DNA from: Mimachlamys varia
Lineage: Eukaryota; Mollusca; Bivalvia; Pectinida; Pectinidae
Length of the DNA: 64,000 nt
Direction: 5' to 3'
NCBI GenBank assembly: GCA_947623455.1
Contig: OX392527.1
Location: 13,760,001-13,824,000, forward strand
This document shows, one piece after another, positions 24,500-35,476 of the stretch. Every line of letters starts with the position of its first letter. The stretch's first letter is position 1. The notes under the pieces are model-generated. The model saw only the letters and a list, made by a program, of their open reading frames with translations, had not been told where the DNA came from and did not search any database. Both the position numbers and the translations under genes were made by a program.

Positions 24500-25560
24500 A
24501 AATTAACAATAGTTGTAAGAAGGTCTCTTGTCAGGAGTTTTGTTTTTATGATCAGTTCCAAATTCCAAATCCATCTTGTATGTCTTAAAAAATAAACACA
24601 GTACATAGATGAAACCAATACCTATATAACATATTATCATTATAATATTAAAACGCACAGGAAATCGTCCAAGTTCGGACCGCACAGCAAATTTTGTACT
24701 TTTAGCATGACCTCCCAATACAGATTTACAAAACTTCATATGAAACAATTCACTGTCCAAATTATTGTTAATATCATCAAGAGAGATATCATGGTTGCGT
24801 TTGAATCTTGTTGTAGATCATTGAAGCAACGGAACAATAAACCATATCTGGGTTGATGGTGTGATCAAATACGTAAAGACTGGTTTTAGCAGATGGTTTA
24901 AAAGATCAAAAAATCTTTTTTTTTTTTAGTTTGAAATACGCCTCCCTAGCTTTGTAACTACAGAACTTTCTGGTAGCAGAAAAACACCCAGAGGCAGAGA
25001 ATTCAATATTATACCATGTTATTATTGAAGTAAAATGGACATCTGGGCCCAGTTGTTCAAAGGATGATTAACTTAATCACTATTTAACGACATTTTTCAA
25101 TCTTTAATAATTCTGTCAATATACAAGGTAAAATCTTCAAATTTTGAATGTGAGTTGGTACTATTAGATATCTGATATCTGCAAAGTTGTAACTAAATAT
25201 ATGGTTCCATTTTAAAGTTACAGGATAATTAAGATTTGCGCTAATCACTGATTAAGCTAATCACCCTTTGAACAACCGTGCCCTGATTAGCTTACCAGGT
25301 GAATTAAAAATCATCCCCTTTGTTTTATTTAGTACTTTGAAACACCAGTCATCACAATGCTTTTGTAAAATGTCAAATTTGCTTTGAAAACCACTTCCAG
25401 AGGTTGATAATAGGACAATGTGATCAGCATACGTTAAACAATTAGGTGGGGATGATTTAAGATACACAGGATCGATCAGCTGAGTCCTCAAGGTAATTTG
25501 GCGAATCATTTAGATTATGGGAAGTATTCAAGGGAGAAACTAACAATCCAACTGTTTGCA
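24500..25560 (-). pseudogene. Decayed LINE reverse transcriptase
   Basis: Two pieces on the minus strand. At 25284-25509 the sequence CLTYADHIVLLSTSGSG is an RT catalytic box in which YADD has become YADH, so it is dead. At 24620-24760 ELFHMKFCKSVLGGHAKST is the C-terminal region of the same LINE type. Frames are broken between them and a 239-bp MITE has inserted (25045-25283). The element type is common in molluscs. Confidence 0.75.
25045..25283. mobile_element. MITE inserted in the LINE relic
   Basis: Inverted ends of about 35 bp with mismatches: GGGCCCAGTTGTTCAAAGGA on the left and, on the minus strand, GGGCACGGTTGTTCAAAGGG from the right. No ORF. Target duplication unclear. Confidence 0.7.
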
Positions 25561-26979
25561 TGATACAGTTTTCTTCTGGTAGCCGGTGACACAGCTTCGA
25601 TTTGGTTTTGGGGCCTCCCAATGGATAACTCTTTCCTTTCATTCCTCTGTTACATGAAATGCATGTTTAAAACTAAAAGCGTGTTCTGTAATATTCCCGT
25701 AAAACGACATTATTGAAATTATATTGCTGAAGAGAAAGATCTTTTCACATACAAGATAAAACGTATTGGGGGGGGGGGGGGGGGGGCTCATTTGTTTACG
25801 TTGTAAAACGCCGGTATAGGTGCGATTGAGATTATAATGTATACGGCTTCAATTTGGACAAAATTAATACATTCATGTCATCATGCGCGGAAATAAATCT
25901 CACATATACGTCCCTGTCATACCTAATCTATAAAATACGGAAGGTACAAATATTATTGGGTTCGGACCCCGGTATTGAATTTGCTATGAATCAAAATACA
26001 TGCATTATATAAGCGTCATTAATTAAAAAAAATCATCTACATGTATGTCCCATGCCTACAGTTGTGTTGAAAATGTCAACGAAACTTTAAAACAGAAAAA
26101 AAAGTAAAATGAAAACGGAGCTATCATAACATATTTATATAAATGGATTAAGTATTGGACAATTATATTCTCGACAAGTTCCAAATTTGATATATATCAT
26201 ACATGTATTCTACATTTTTAGTGCGTGATGCGTCATATGAGTGCACGGGCTTCGTGATAATGTTGACGCTGAGAGTTGGATAGATTTTAGATGAATATAT
26301 TGATAGTCGGACAAAAACTCTTCAAGACATCGAGTTGTAAGAAAAAATCGGAATCATTTCATTTTATTTTTGTACTTTTCAATGCATGCACACCTTTTGT
26401 GAAATCGTTCCAGATGAGGATTCGTGAAGGTAACTTTTTACAGAAATTAAGGTTTGCCATTATGGTTGTCACCCTAGGAAACCCACTGTTAAACCCACTG
26501 ACACTGTTAAACGTACAATGTAAGAGTGCAGTGACGTGTGGGTTTCTGGCGATGCATAGTTGCATCCTGTACCATTGGTATCGGTCTCAGTCAGGTACTG
26601 GTGTCGATAAATGATGCAGAGATGCCGACATATATTTCTTCATATGAATATCGTGTGTAATTAACGTCTGATTATTAATGTGAATGTGATTCAATAAATT
26701 TATACACGGACTTTGTGTCTAGTTCATCATCGGACCTATACATTACGCTTCCCCTTCCTTTGGGCCCCTCGTCGACTTGCGACAAAACAGTCACTTGATT
26801 GACGCGTGATCATTGCAATTTAAATCGGGCTTTCCCGAGGAATGCAATTTTGCAAGTAGCTAATGAAGACATTTTTAGTATACTTTGAATATTGGAATAA
26901 CAGGGAAATGTATCTGGTAGTGCAGACAGCATGTACATTCAAGAACTTCATTGCAGACTTCCCTGGGATGTCCCTTTAA
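25561..26979. other. No gene recognised; G19 run at 25768-25786
   Basis: A homopolymer of 19 G lies at 25768-25786. A 107-codon frame at 26291-26614 has no recognisable domain. GTCACCCTAGGAAAC at 26468-26482 resembles an RFX X-box (two half-sites with a 3-bp spacer), about 2 kb upstream of B9D1. Confidence 0.4.
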
Positions 26980-27369
26980 ATCCCCAATATAAGTAACTTT
27001 CGGCAAAACTTGAAGCGAAAATCAAGCCTTATAACTTATTATATTTATAGATTTAGTTAGGATTAACTGATATCAGCAATATTCAAGATGAATTCTTTTG
27101 CGGTTACCGGTACAGCAGAAGTTGAAACACGCTATTTGTAAACACGCGTCCATTTCGAACCGTCTTCTATCTTCGGTTTGTTGTTGAAGTGGGCCCCAAC
27201 TGAATTATTTTCAATTCTTTGGATTTTTTTGTCAAGAGTTTTTTTGTTAGTTACCACTCATGTTTACTTCGTTTTAGGCTTATTTTTTCATGGTTATCAA
27301 CTGGATTTTTTTCAGAATTTTTCAGAATCACGAAAACTTCCCTGAAGTTACCTATATATGGTTGGGCCT
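26980..27369 (+). mobile_element. piggyBac-like MITE (full copy)
   Basis: 390 bp flanked on both sides by TTAA (26976-26979 and 27370-27373). Imperfect ends CCCAATATAAGTAACTT and, inverted, GGCCCAACCATATATAGGTA. About 385 bp matches the copy at 51421-51807. TTAA target choice points to piggyBac-type mobilisation. Confidence 0.7.
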
Positions 27370-27474
27370 TTAAGAGACAGTTTAATATAAACATATGGTC
27401 AGATGTTCTGGCTTTTTTTGTAAAACCTATCTGACAAGGGTGAATAGTTTTGTGTGTGTGGTTTTTTTTTAATT

Positions 27475-27590
27475 ATCAAGTCTATTATTGAGGACACTAT
27501 CAAATTGTATATGAATTTTGAAAAAGATCCACCCGGCACTTCTCAAGTTATAACGGTAAAAAGGACGGACGACAGACCACGGACGCAGGG
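27475..27590 (+). mobile_element. Fragment of a pearl/Helitron-like element
   Basis: GGACGGACGACAGACCACGG plus ACGCAGGG matches the microsatellite side of the element at 921-2234. The counterpart CAGGGTGATTTGAATA resumes at about 27837, so another sequence (27591-27836) has inserted in between. Confidence 0.5.
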
Positions 27591-27836
27591 TCAAGAGTCA
27601 AGAAGCTTTATTTAACGTCGCATACATGTAACATAATAACATTAGCACTGTAGTGATTCTTACGACAAACATGTGTATAAAAAGTATTTTAACAAAATAT
27701 CACAGTACATAATTATATAATTATAACAACGAGATATACAATAGGCATACAGTACATCATAAGTATATGAAATCGAAATTGCTTAACTTAATTACTCCTA
27801 AAAATGTAATTTAATAATCACTTGTATACATCACAC
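27591..27836 (-). mobile_element. Insertion inside the pearl-like fragment, possibly a LINE 3' end
   Basis: On the minus strand it ends in AATAAAGCTTCTTGACTCTT, a polyadenylation signal close to the junction. It is flanked by similar 7-8 bp (ACGCAGGG and CACAGGG). No ORF. Confidence 0.35.
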
Positions 27837-27842
27837 AGGGTG

Positions 27843-27935
27843 ATTTGAATACATATAGATAGTGCCGTCGCTGGGGCTCGAACCCGCGACCCTTGGCTCT
27901 CCAGCCCAATGCTCCATCGCGCTGCATAAATAAGC
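27843..27935 (-). mobile_element. tRNA-derived SINE head
   Basis: Minus strand: GCAGCGCGATGGAGCATTGG (A-box side) and GCGGGTTCGAGCCCC (perfect B box). It shares GGAGAGCCAAGGGTC with the SINE at 29622. A tRNA gene is unlikely because no acceptor-stem pairing is seen. Confidence 0.6.
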
Positions 27936-28386
27936 TAAATGGAAATTCCCCTCAGTTCATGGTTGTAAGGCAACCTAATCAATGTACATCTTTTACAGAT
28001 TACTTTTTGATTCCCCAGAATTTGAAATGGATTCCAAAGAATTTATCTATGCCCAATCGCATATCATTTATATTATCGACTCATGAAAAATATATCGCAG
28101 GACAACCCATAAATAGCGCGAACTTTACTTGTTACGTGTCCGCAAATGTATCCGATCCGTACACGTACGTATGACTCCTACCGTTCCGTCTCCGTGTTTG
28201 AGGCTTCATTGACTATGCAATGCATATTTGTCGAATGAAAACTTTATTCAACATGATATTTGTTTAACTTTTTCTACGTGATAGAGTTAATCTTAAATAC
28301 ACCAAGCGTGTCAACACTGCACTTTTTCTAAAAACAGTAGCACTACTGAACTTGCCGTAAATAAGGATTGCTCCCTTACTTTACAG

Positions 28387-28400
28387 ACACCAGGTGGCGC
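28387..28400 (+). promoter_or_regulatory. CTCF-like motif at the B9D1 start
   Basis: ACACCAGGTGGCGC matches 13 of 14 positions of the animal CTCF core (CCASYAGRKGGCRS). It lies 21 bp upstream of the B9D1 ATG, within the probable 5' UTR or promoter. Confidence 0.45.
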
Positions 28401-28420
28401 CTCCAGTGTAAATAACAAAA

Positions 28421-29211
28421 ATGGCACAGACGGTATTTCTGCTTATGGCAGGTGGACAAATTGAATCGGCTGAGGTGATTATTGCATGAACGTGCTTAAC
28501 TGTATTGTTTCTTCCGTATATAGTATATTTCTCCCAATAAGAATAATGCAATTACGGATAGTATGATGTTCTAATTGTCCATAAGTATTTGGCGATAAAA
28601 ATGTAAACAAGCACGCACATGTTAAGTTCCACTGGTGGTTTAATTTAGACATATTTGCGTGTCATAAATTGAGAGCTTTTCCGACTTTTTATCGATTAAA
28701 ATAAGTGAAAACAATTTAGTATCATCAAATGATACATATTCAGTGATCAATTTACAATTTATTTTCATGGGTCTTTTAATTTTAGTACATATTTCTAAAA
28801 ACAATGGGTCCAACAATGTTAAATTAGAGTATTTCCAAAAGTTCTTCGAGTCCTATCACAATTTTATAAGTATAGGACTCCGGACTCGCACGTAGATTGA
28901 TCACTGATATTACAAAGTATAGCTTCTTATTGATATGTTTGGATAGATCTCTCTCTGTAACCAGTTGCCGGATCAGTGATCATTACATTTTGTTTCCATT
29001 ACAGTTTCCTGAGTTCGATGATATTTATTGCAAATACTGCTTTACATACGGATCAGATTGGCTGATAACATCGGTAAGTTGTTGTAAAATAATATTGCCT
29101 ATAATCATATTATTTAACCAGTTATCAATTTAAGTATGCCTTGAAAATTAAGTATAAAAAAGTAGTAAATATCATTACCATCGCCTTTTATCATCATCAT
29201 CATCATCATCG

Positions 29212-29243
<32 letters not shown>

Positions 29244-32200
29244 AAACTCATAAAATCATTATCATCTTTATTATGCTTACCGTCATCATCTTTGGGGGTA
29301 AAATTGATGTTACTGTTTAACTTGATCATCAATTCATCATCATCATCCCATAATCATTTCATCATCATAATCACCAACATCATCAATCATCATCATCATT
29401 CAATCATCATCACCACTCGGCACTGTGTAGGGAAAATCTAAACAAATAACATTTTCTTTAAGTACAATTAAGTTCAGATTTATGTTTGTTACATTGGCCT
29501 AATAAAACTAGGATGAAGAATCATATGAACTGGTGTGCATCATTACTGTTACACAGGTGTTAATTGATATGCATTGATTATAGGTTGCCTTAAACGTGTG
29601 CATGAGCTTTAGAGAATTTCCTTTTAGCTCAGTGATAGAACATTGGGTTGCATTTGGAGAGCCAAGGGTCACAAGTTCAAGCCCCAGTTATGGCACTATC
29701 TTTATATCGCTATCCTTGACATATTACACAGGCACTTACATATCTAGCCTTGGTTTTCTCCTGCCCTGACACGTGCACCATATCTGTCTCACACACCAGA
29801 CATCTACGTCTCTGTGTCAGAGTGTGTAAGTCTTGTTGGGGCCAGAGGAAACTATAAATGATTAATAATTCATTATTCATTGTTTAGAGTAAAGGCTTTG
29901 CCTATCTGTTGAATCACAATGCAAGAATTTGATACAAGTTCATGAAAAGATTGCCATTTTTGTTCATATATGACTCCGCGTATATCTTTCACAGGGTTTG
30001 GAAGAAGGCATCACACAAATAACTAAGAAAAGTAAAGACGACCGGCAAGAGTTTGTATGGAACTTTCCTCTTGATATCACATTCAAGAGCACCAATCCAC
30101 ATGGATGTAAGTTAGCAAATAATCAGAATTTTTCAAATGATATACATACAACTAAGTTTTCTGTCTCTTCCCACATTATGCTAATTTTTTTTTATCTTCT
30201 AGAGCAGCTGCAGGAACTAATTTTGGTTACCGTAAAACCTGGGATCAAAAGAAAAGCCTTGCTGTTTTTTACTTGCTTAAAAAAGAATGCTGATCATTTA
30301 TCAATGTTGTCTTTTGTTAGCCAAAACAACAGTCAAATGATTGATCATGGCCTTTCATGAGATTCTATTCTATGTCAAGAAAATTTCAAAATGACTCCCC
30401 AAAACATTGTGACCTCAAAATTTGGTCTTGTCAGCTGTCTTAGTGACATAATTATTCGTCCGACCTGATAATACTTGGTTGATGTTTGATTGAGACTTCA
30501 CTGGTCATCCATTGTTTATATCACAGGGCCACAGATATTCATCCATTGCTATATATCTCTTGTAATAATGGTGTTTTATACCTCAGGGTCACAGCTGGTC
30601 ATCCATATCTCTTGTAATAATGGTGTTTTATATCTCAGGGCCACAGCTGGTCATCCATTGCTATGGAATTGACGTATTTGGACAGGATGTTGTGAGAGGT
30701 TACGGAATGTGCCATGTCCCGATCACACCAGGAAGGTAGGATGCAATGAAGTAGGAAAGATGTAATTGATAAAACTTCATTTGATACACTTGAAACTATT
30801 TTTCAATCAAATTTCAGTTTATCTCTAGATTAAATAAGGAAAATCCATTTTTCTTATATTTTTTTTTATTTCAAACTTTTGATGTAGTTTCTGCCTACCT
30901 GGAAAGTTATTCATATATTTTATATTTTTTATAGTAACTTATACCAGGTACAGTCAAACCTGTCTATAAAGACCGCTCAAGGGGAGACAGAAAAACGGTC
31001 ACTATAGACAGGTTGCCTTTATAGACAGGTCGAGATTTTTGGACCAACCACTTTAATTGAAAATGTCATAAATGACTTGTCATTAAATAGGGCATTCAGT
31101 ATAACATTTTCAGAAGTCAAACTTTTTGTTTTGAAATGTATTCTTATAATATTATTTTTAGGTTTAAATCTATATTTTTTAAAACATCTTAAAATGGTAT
31201 GATGAATGCCCTATTAAATAATATTCATGTTAATTTTTTTACATTTGTGAATTCTTGGTTGAGTTTGTTGTTCTTTTTCTAAAAAAAACGTCAAGTCGGA
31301 ATGATTATGATAGCACCAACCAGGTGAGTAGGCATTCAAGGTTAATAAAACAAACACCTTTGAGTAGGAAACTTTGAAAACATAACACAATGCCTCGTTA
31401 ATTAGGCTTGACATTGATTGACACCTCGCGCGAGTTACGATGCAGATCTGTTTACACCAGCGAAGGCACGGGTCTAATACTGATAATTGAAATAAACGAT
31501 GTTTTCACGGCAATATCATTCATGAATTATTCAATTAAATCTTACATAAGACTTAATCTTCCACGTTTTCTATAAAATGAACAATTTGGTAGTCTCTGCG
31601 TCTAGACATCGATAGAGTCGGCAGTGTACTGGGTTGACGGTAATTCTGACGATTACGGCCTAACACACGAGTCGCGAACAGGCCTGCATAAACGAGAACA
31701 CGAATGATGCATCGCTGTTCAATCGTATCATATGACTACACTGATACTGGAAAGCACTACGCGTTATTCAGGTTAGGAAATAACCTAGATCGTCGCTATC
31801 AGTAGCCAATCAAAATGCAGGATATTGTCGAAAACTGATGCAGCAGTGAATGGGCTCACCGGAAAGTTTTCACTTGTCATAAAATAGTATTATCTTCAGT
31901 CAATGTGTTTTACAACTCATATTTTCAACATTTATAGTATTTTCTACTAGTGAATCATGTACGCAAATACCGGACATTTTGTACGGAGCTGTACATATGC
32001 GACGGGTTACCGGAACGGCTGACAGCCAAATGTGAGATCAAAATATGTTCACCCGATCGCGAAATCGGTCGTTATAGGAAGCGAACTAGCGACCGTCGTT
32101 CCAAAATTACCGGTCGTTAGCCACATTAGACTGGTGGTCGTTAAACAGATGATCGTCATATAATGAAATCTCACGGGGAATCTGAAAATCGGTCGTTATA

Positions 32201-33040
32201 GAAAGCGAACTAGCGACCGTCGGTCCAAAATTACCGGTCGTTAGCCACATTAGACAGGTGGTCGTTATACAGATGGTCGTTATATAGTGAAATCTCACGG
32301 GGAATCTGAAAATCGGTCGTTATAGGCAGGCAGTCGTTATAGGCAGGCGGTCGTTAGAGCAGGTTTGACTGTATATTATTTGGGAATTTTCTGCTTCTTC
32401 AGACACAAGCGGAAAATACCTATGTTTGTTCCCGAGTCAGCATCAGCACTTCAAAAATTTACAGCATGGTTTCTGGGGCGCCGCCCCGAATTTGTTGACC
32501 CCAAGGTTGTGGCCCAGGGAGAGGGAAGAGAAGGTAATTTGAACAAGTTTTTAATGTTTTCTCTAATTCAATCTCTCAGAATGAGTAATCAGCCAGTCCA
32601 GTTGGGAAGTGACATCTGCTTTTCTTTATATTTTGTGACCTTTTAAATCTTTCTTACATTCTGTCTGGTAGGGGGCCCACTGACTGGTGTGGACATTGCC
32701 CCCAATCCTGTACAATAATCAAAAGAGACCGATTGTGATGATGATGATTATACCTTAAATAAATTCAGAACTTTTTTTAAGTATTTCAGTTAGATTATAA
32801 CTATTTGCATTGAATGACATTGGTATTTTGGAAATTCTTTCATTTTCAAAATCTAATGTATTTTTTTTCTTTTCTTTTTCTCCAGTTACACGAGTGCGAT
32901 CTCAGGGTTTCGTTACAGTGTCTTTTAATGTTGTTTCAAAGGACATGAAGAAATTAGGTTATGATGTGATTCCTTCCGAGGTCTCAACAACAGTCGTGCC
33001 TGATAATGTGGGCATGGCAAAAGGACAGTCTGAGGCGTAG
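28421..33040 (+). CDS. B9D1: B9 domain-containing protein 1 (ciliary transition-zone protein), complete
   Basis: Six exons: 28421-28474, 29005-29073, 29995-30106, 30639-30735, 32403-32533 and 32886-33040. Phases fit at every junction and all sites are GT-AG. The product is 205 aa, against about 204 in vertebrates. Diagnostic B9 (C2-like) stretches are [79 protein letters not shown] and [21 protein letters not shown]9D1 works with B9D2 and MKS1 in the MKS module of the transition zone, controlling membrane-protein entry to the cilium. Intron 4 holds a 1.4-kb pogo-like element; intron 2 a SINE and an ATC microsatellite. The exon 4 acceptor is repeated upstream. A polyadenylation signal AATAAA is at 33528-33533. 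Start chosen from [18 protein letters not shown], which matches the family N-terminus. Confidence 0.96.
29192..29412. repeat. ATC/CAT trinucleotide microsatellite, interrupted
   Basis: Runs of CATCAT in B9D1 intron 2 with interruptions near 29241-29340. Confidence 0.9.
29622..29860 (+). mobile_element. tRNA-derived SINE in B9D1 intron 2
   Basis: TTTTAGCTCAGTGATAGAAC (A box) and CAAGTTCAAGCCCC (B box) form a tRNA-like head. A body without coding capacity follows to about 29860. Same head family as 27843-27935, opposite orientation. Confidence 0.6.
30501..30638 (+). repeat. Tandem partial copies of the B9D1 exon 4 acceptor
   Basis: The true acceptor is TATATCTCAG|GGCCACAGCTGG (exon from 30639). 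Near-copies lie at TATCACAG|GGCCACAG (30527) and ATACCTCAG|GGTCACAGCTGG (30587), and a piece of exon 4 (CTGGTCATCCATTG) lies at 30501. Offsets of 112 and 52 nt are not multiples of 3. Use of either upstream AG would shift the frame and reach the same TGA at 30670-30672. Confidence 0.85.
30951..32371. mobile_element. Non-autonomous pogo/Tigger-like element in B9D1 intron 4
   Basis: Ends CAGTCAAACCTGTCTATAAA and, inverted, CAGTCAAACCTGCTCTAACG, flanked by TA on both sides; 1,421 bp. The right part carries a ~130-bp unit twice (landmark ACCGGTCGTTAGCCACATTA near 32110 and 32233). No transposase. Confidence 0.75.
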
Positions 33041-34400
33041 TACCATTGTTGACAGTTTAATAGTCATTTTTAGGACGAGGAAGCATTTTAATTGTCATGA
33101 AGAAATTCCAAGTGCTGCTTTTAAAAACCTGGGAAGAATTTCATGTTTGTGTAAAATGATAAATTATAACATTACAAGTTCTTTTGTGAAGGACATAGAT
33201 CTAGGAAAAATTCTTCTGGAGTCTGAAACTTTTTTTCTTAAGAAATTGAATAGCTTTTCTGTTTTATAATTCATGATCACACACAAGTTTCGATATTTTG
33301 TTGCATAAGAAAACAAATCAGATCTGGAAAGTGTAAAAAATAACTTGATGCTTTGCATGTAAAAAGTATTCATTTATCATTACAGTTATATAGTCCATAT
33401 TCAAATAGTCAATTGTATTAATGCAAACAAAATTGTGCTGATAATATACAACCAAACAAATGGAAAATTATGCTTTTTGCATCTTTCCTTTTTGTGCACA
33501 AGCCCAGCCTCAAGAAATATGTTATACAATAAATTAATGTATTACATGAAAACTTCGCTTCTGGGAGTAAATAGTAATGTACATAGTGTATTAGATGTAA
33601 ATCAATTAATTTTTTATTTTAAATGATAGTAGCTACACCTATAAATAATTGATTGCTAAAAGTACTGTACATCAACAGTTCATTTCTCTAAAGCCGTCCA
33701 TTTTATATTTATTTGTTGTATATTATGAAAAAATAATGTGAAAACGCAACATTTTTATGATTATGAATAATATGTTTATATATCTACATGATGTAGGTAT
33801 GATGTTTTTTTAAATGTGTATATTTATAATACAATATATTGAACAAACAGTTGTTCAGTTCTTTTTCTATTTTAGATTTACCTACCGGGTACTTCATGTA
33901 ATGTACACATTACTGTATGTACCTTCAAAAGAGGATAACCCAATGATGCCTACTAGTTTTTTCCACAAAGTATTGAATCATCCCACTCAATACGCTTGTT
34001 TATATTATGTAATCAAATTATTGATCTATTAGGGGCGAGGCACAGCTTAATTGAACTTGTTCATCCCTCATTAACTTTTCCTTGTTATCACTTTCTTAAG
34101 TTTATTCATAGACTGATTTTAATGTAACTTGCAACAAATATTCAATGCCAAAATACTTCGAACGAGATGTGTTACAGAATTTGGTGATTATTTTGCAGTT
34201 ATTCTGATCCCTTTCTCTAGGTAAATATATGTGGACATTGTGTAGAAAGGGAGACTATATTCCTCAACTTTTTTCATGCCAAAGAGAAATCACAAATATG
34301 AAATTTCTTCCACACGCCTCATGTTACATGTCCCAATTATACAGCCTCTAATGAAGACCATATAATCGAGAGAAAATCGTAAACTTTATAGTCTATATCG
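33041..34400. other. B9D1 3' UTR and spacer; no further gene
   Basis: AT-rich. Small frames here have no recognisable domain. The 3' UTR probably ends near the AATAAA at 33528. Confidence 0.5.
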
Positions 34401-34409
34401 ATTTTTAGA

Positions 34410-34535
34410 TAGCGTTATAGTTTTGTTGACGCTTTGGTATTCTCTTCTTTTTATACAACTATATATGTTGAAACAGTGCCACGAATAAAAAAAAAAATCA
34501 GAGAATACAAAAGCGTCAACAAAACCATAATCTGA
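34410..34535. repeat. Foldback (inverted repeat)
   Basis: Arms GTTTTGTTGACGCTTTGGTA and its near-complement (AATACAAAAGCGTCAACAAA) enclose about 60 bp. The same arm is seen at about 42850-42885 and 50930-50955 at the edge of a Penelope-derived repeat. Confidence 0.65.
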
Positions 34536-34745
34536 CCTTAAAATCACTTAAATTAGAGGCAAAATATGAACAAAGGAAAGTGGATACTCGAAAAAGTACA
34601 AGAGAATAAGAGCAGGTGTTCTGGAAGAGTAAACGTCTTCTGCTTCATCGACGACACCCGCCATGTAAATCTTGGTCACATCCAAGTAAATATAAATCCT
34701 CAAAACGAGAACTGAGTCATCATTGTCAATCACAACAAGTACTCA
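34497..34745 (+). repeat. Dispersed repeat related to the Penelope-like terminal repeat
   Basis: TCTGCTTCATCGACGACACC and flanking sequence match 51040-51200 on the same strand, and in reverse complement 42690-42890. Three copies in the window; probably solo terminal parts of the Penelope-like element at 49225-51290. Confidence 0.65.
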
Positions 34746-34749
34746 CACT

Positions 34750-35340
34750 AATAAGCAAACTCAACAAGAGGCCCAGAGGGCCTGTATCGCTCACCTGAAT
34801 ACATTGGTATCTAGGTAATCTCAGATGATGGTTAAAAGTTTTCCAAAAAGATCCATTCATTACTTTGGTCAAAATCCATTTTAACTTTAGGATAGGTAGT
34901 GATTTAAAAGGCTTTACCTTTATTTCCTCGTTTTGGTCCCGCCCCTTAGGGGTCAGCATCACGTTTGATGCAAAATCTGTTCCCCTTATCCAATGATGTT
35001 TCTGACCAAATTTGGTCAAAATCCATTGATAACTTTATGACTGGTAGTGATTTAAAGGAATTACCTTTATTTCCCCTATTGGGGACTTGAGGGTCAAAGT
35101 CATCATTTATGCAAAAGCTGTTTCCCTTCCCCAAGGATGTTTCTGACAACATTTGGTCAAAATCCATTGATAACTTAATGACTAGTAGCAATTTAAAGGA
35201 ATAACATTTATTTCCCCTATTAGGCCCGACCCTCTGCCCCCTTGAGGGTCAGAGTCATCAATTATGCACAATAAGTTCCCCTTCCCCCAAGGATGTTTCT
35301 GAATAAATTTGATTAAAATTCATTAATAACTTTATGACTT
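34750..35340 (+). mobile_element. Helitron-like element with internal tandem repeats, interrupted
   Basis: The left end AACAAGAGGCCCAGAGGGCC parallels the start of the element at 921. Four degenerate ~140-155 bp units follow (landmark TTTGGTCAAAATCCATTGAT near 35010 and 35152). It is cut at 35340 by the CR1 LINE. Confidence 0.65.
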
Positions 35341-35476
35341 CTTCTTCTACTTCTACCGATTGTTGACCTCCTTCAACATTATGAAGATGCTGTCAATGAT
35401 CTGCGCTATGCTTAAAGGGAAAAATAAGAAGTAGCACTAAATTATCAGGTTAAAACTATGTACATTGAGGACGAAA

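Noticed and set aside
27843..29700. tRNA genes
   Set aside because: A and B boxes are present but no folded cloverleaf with paired acceptor stem was seen; the heads are shared between copies and attached to SINE bodies.
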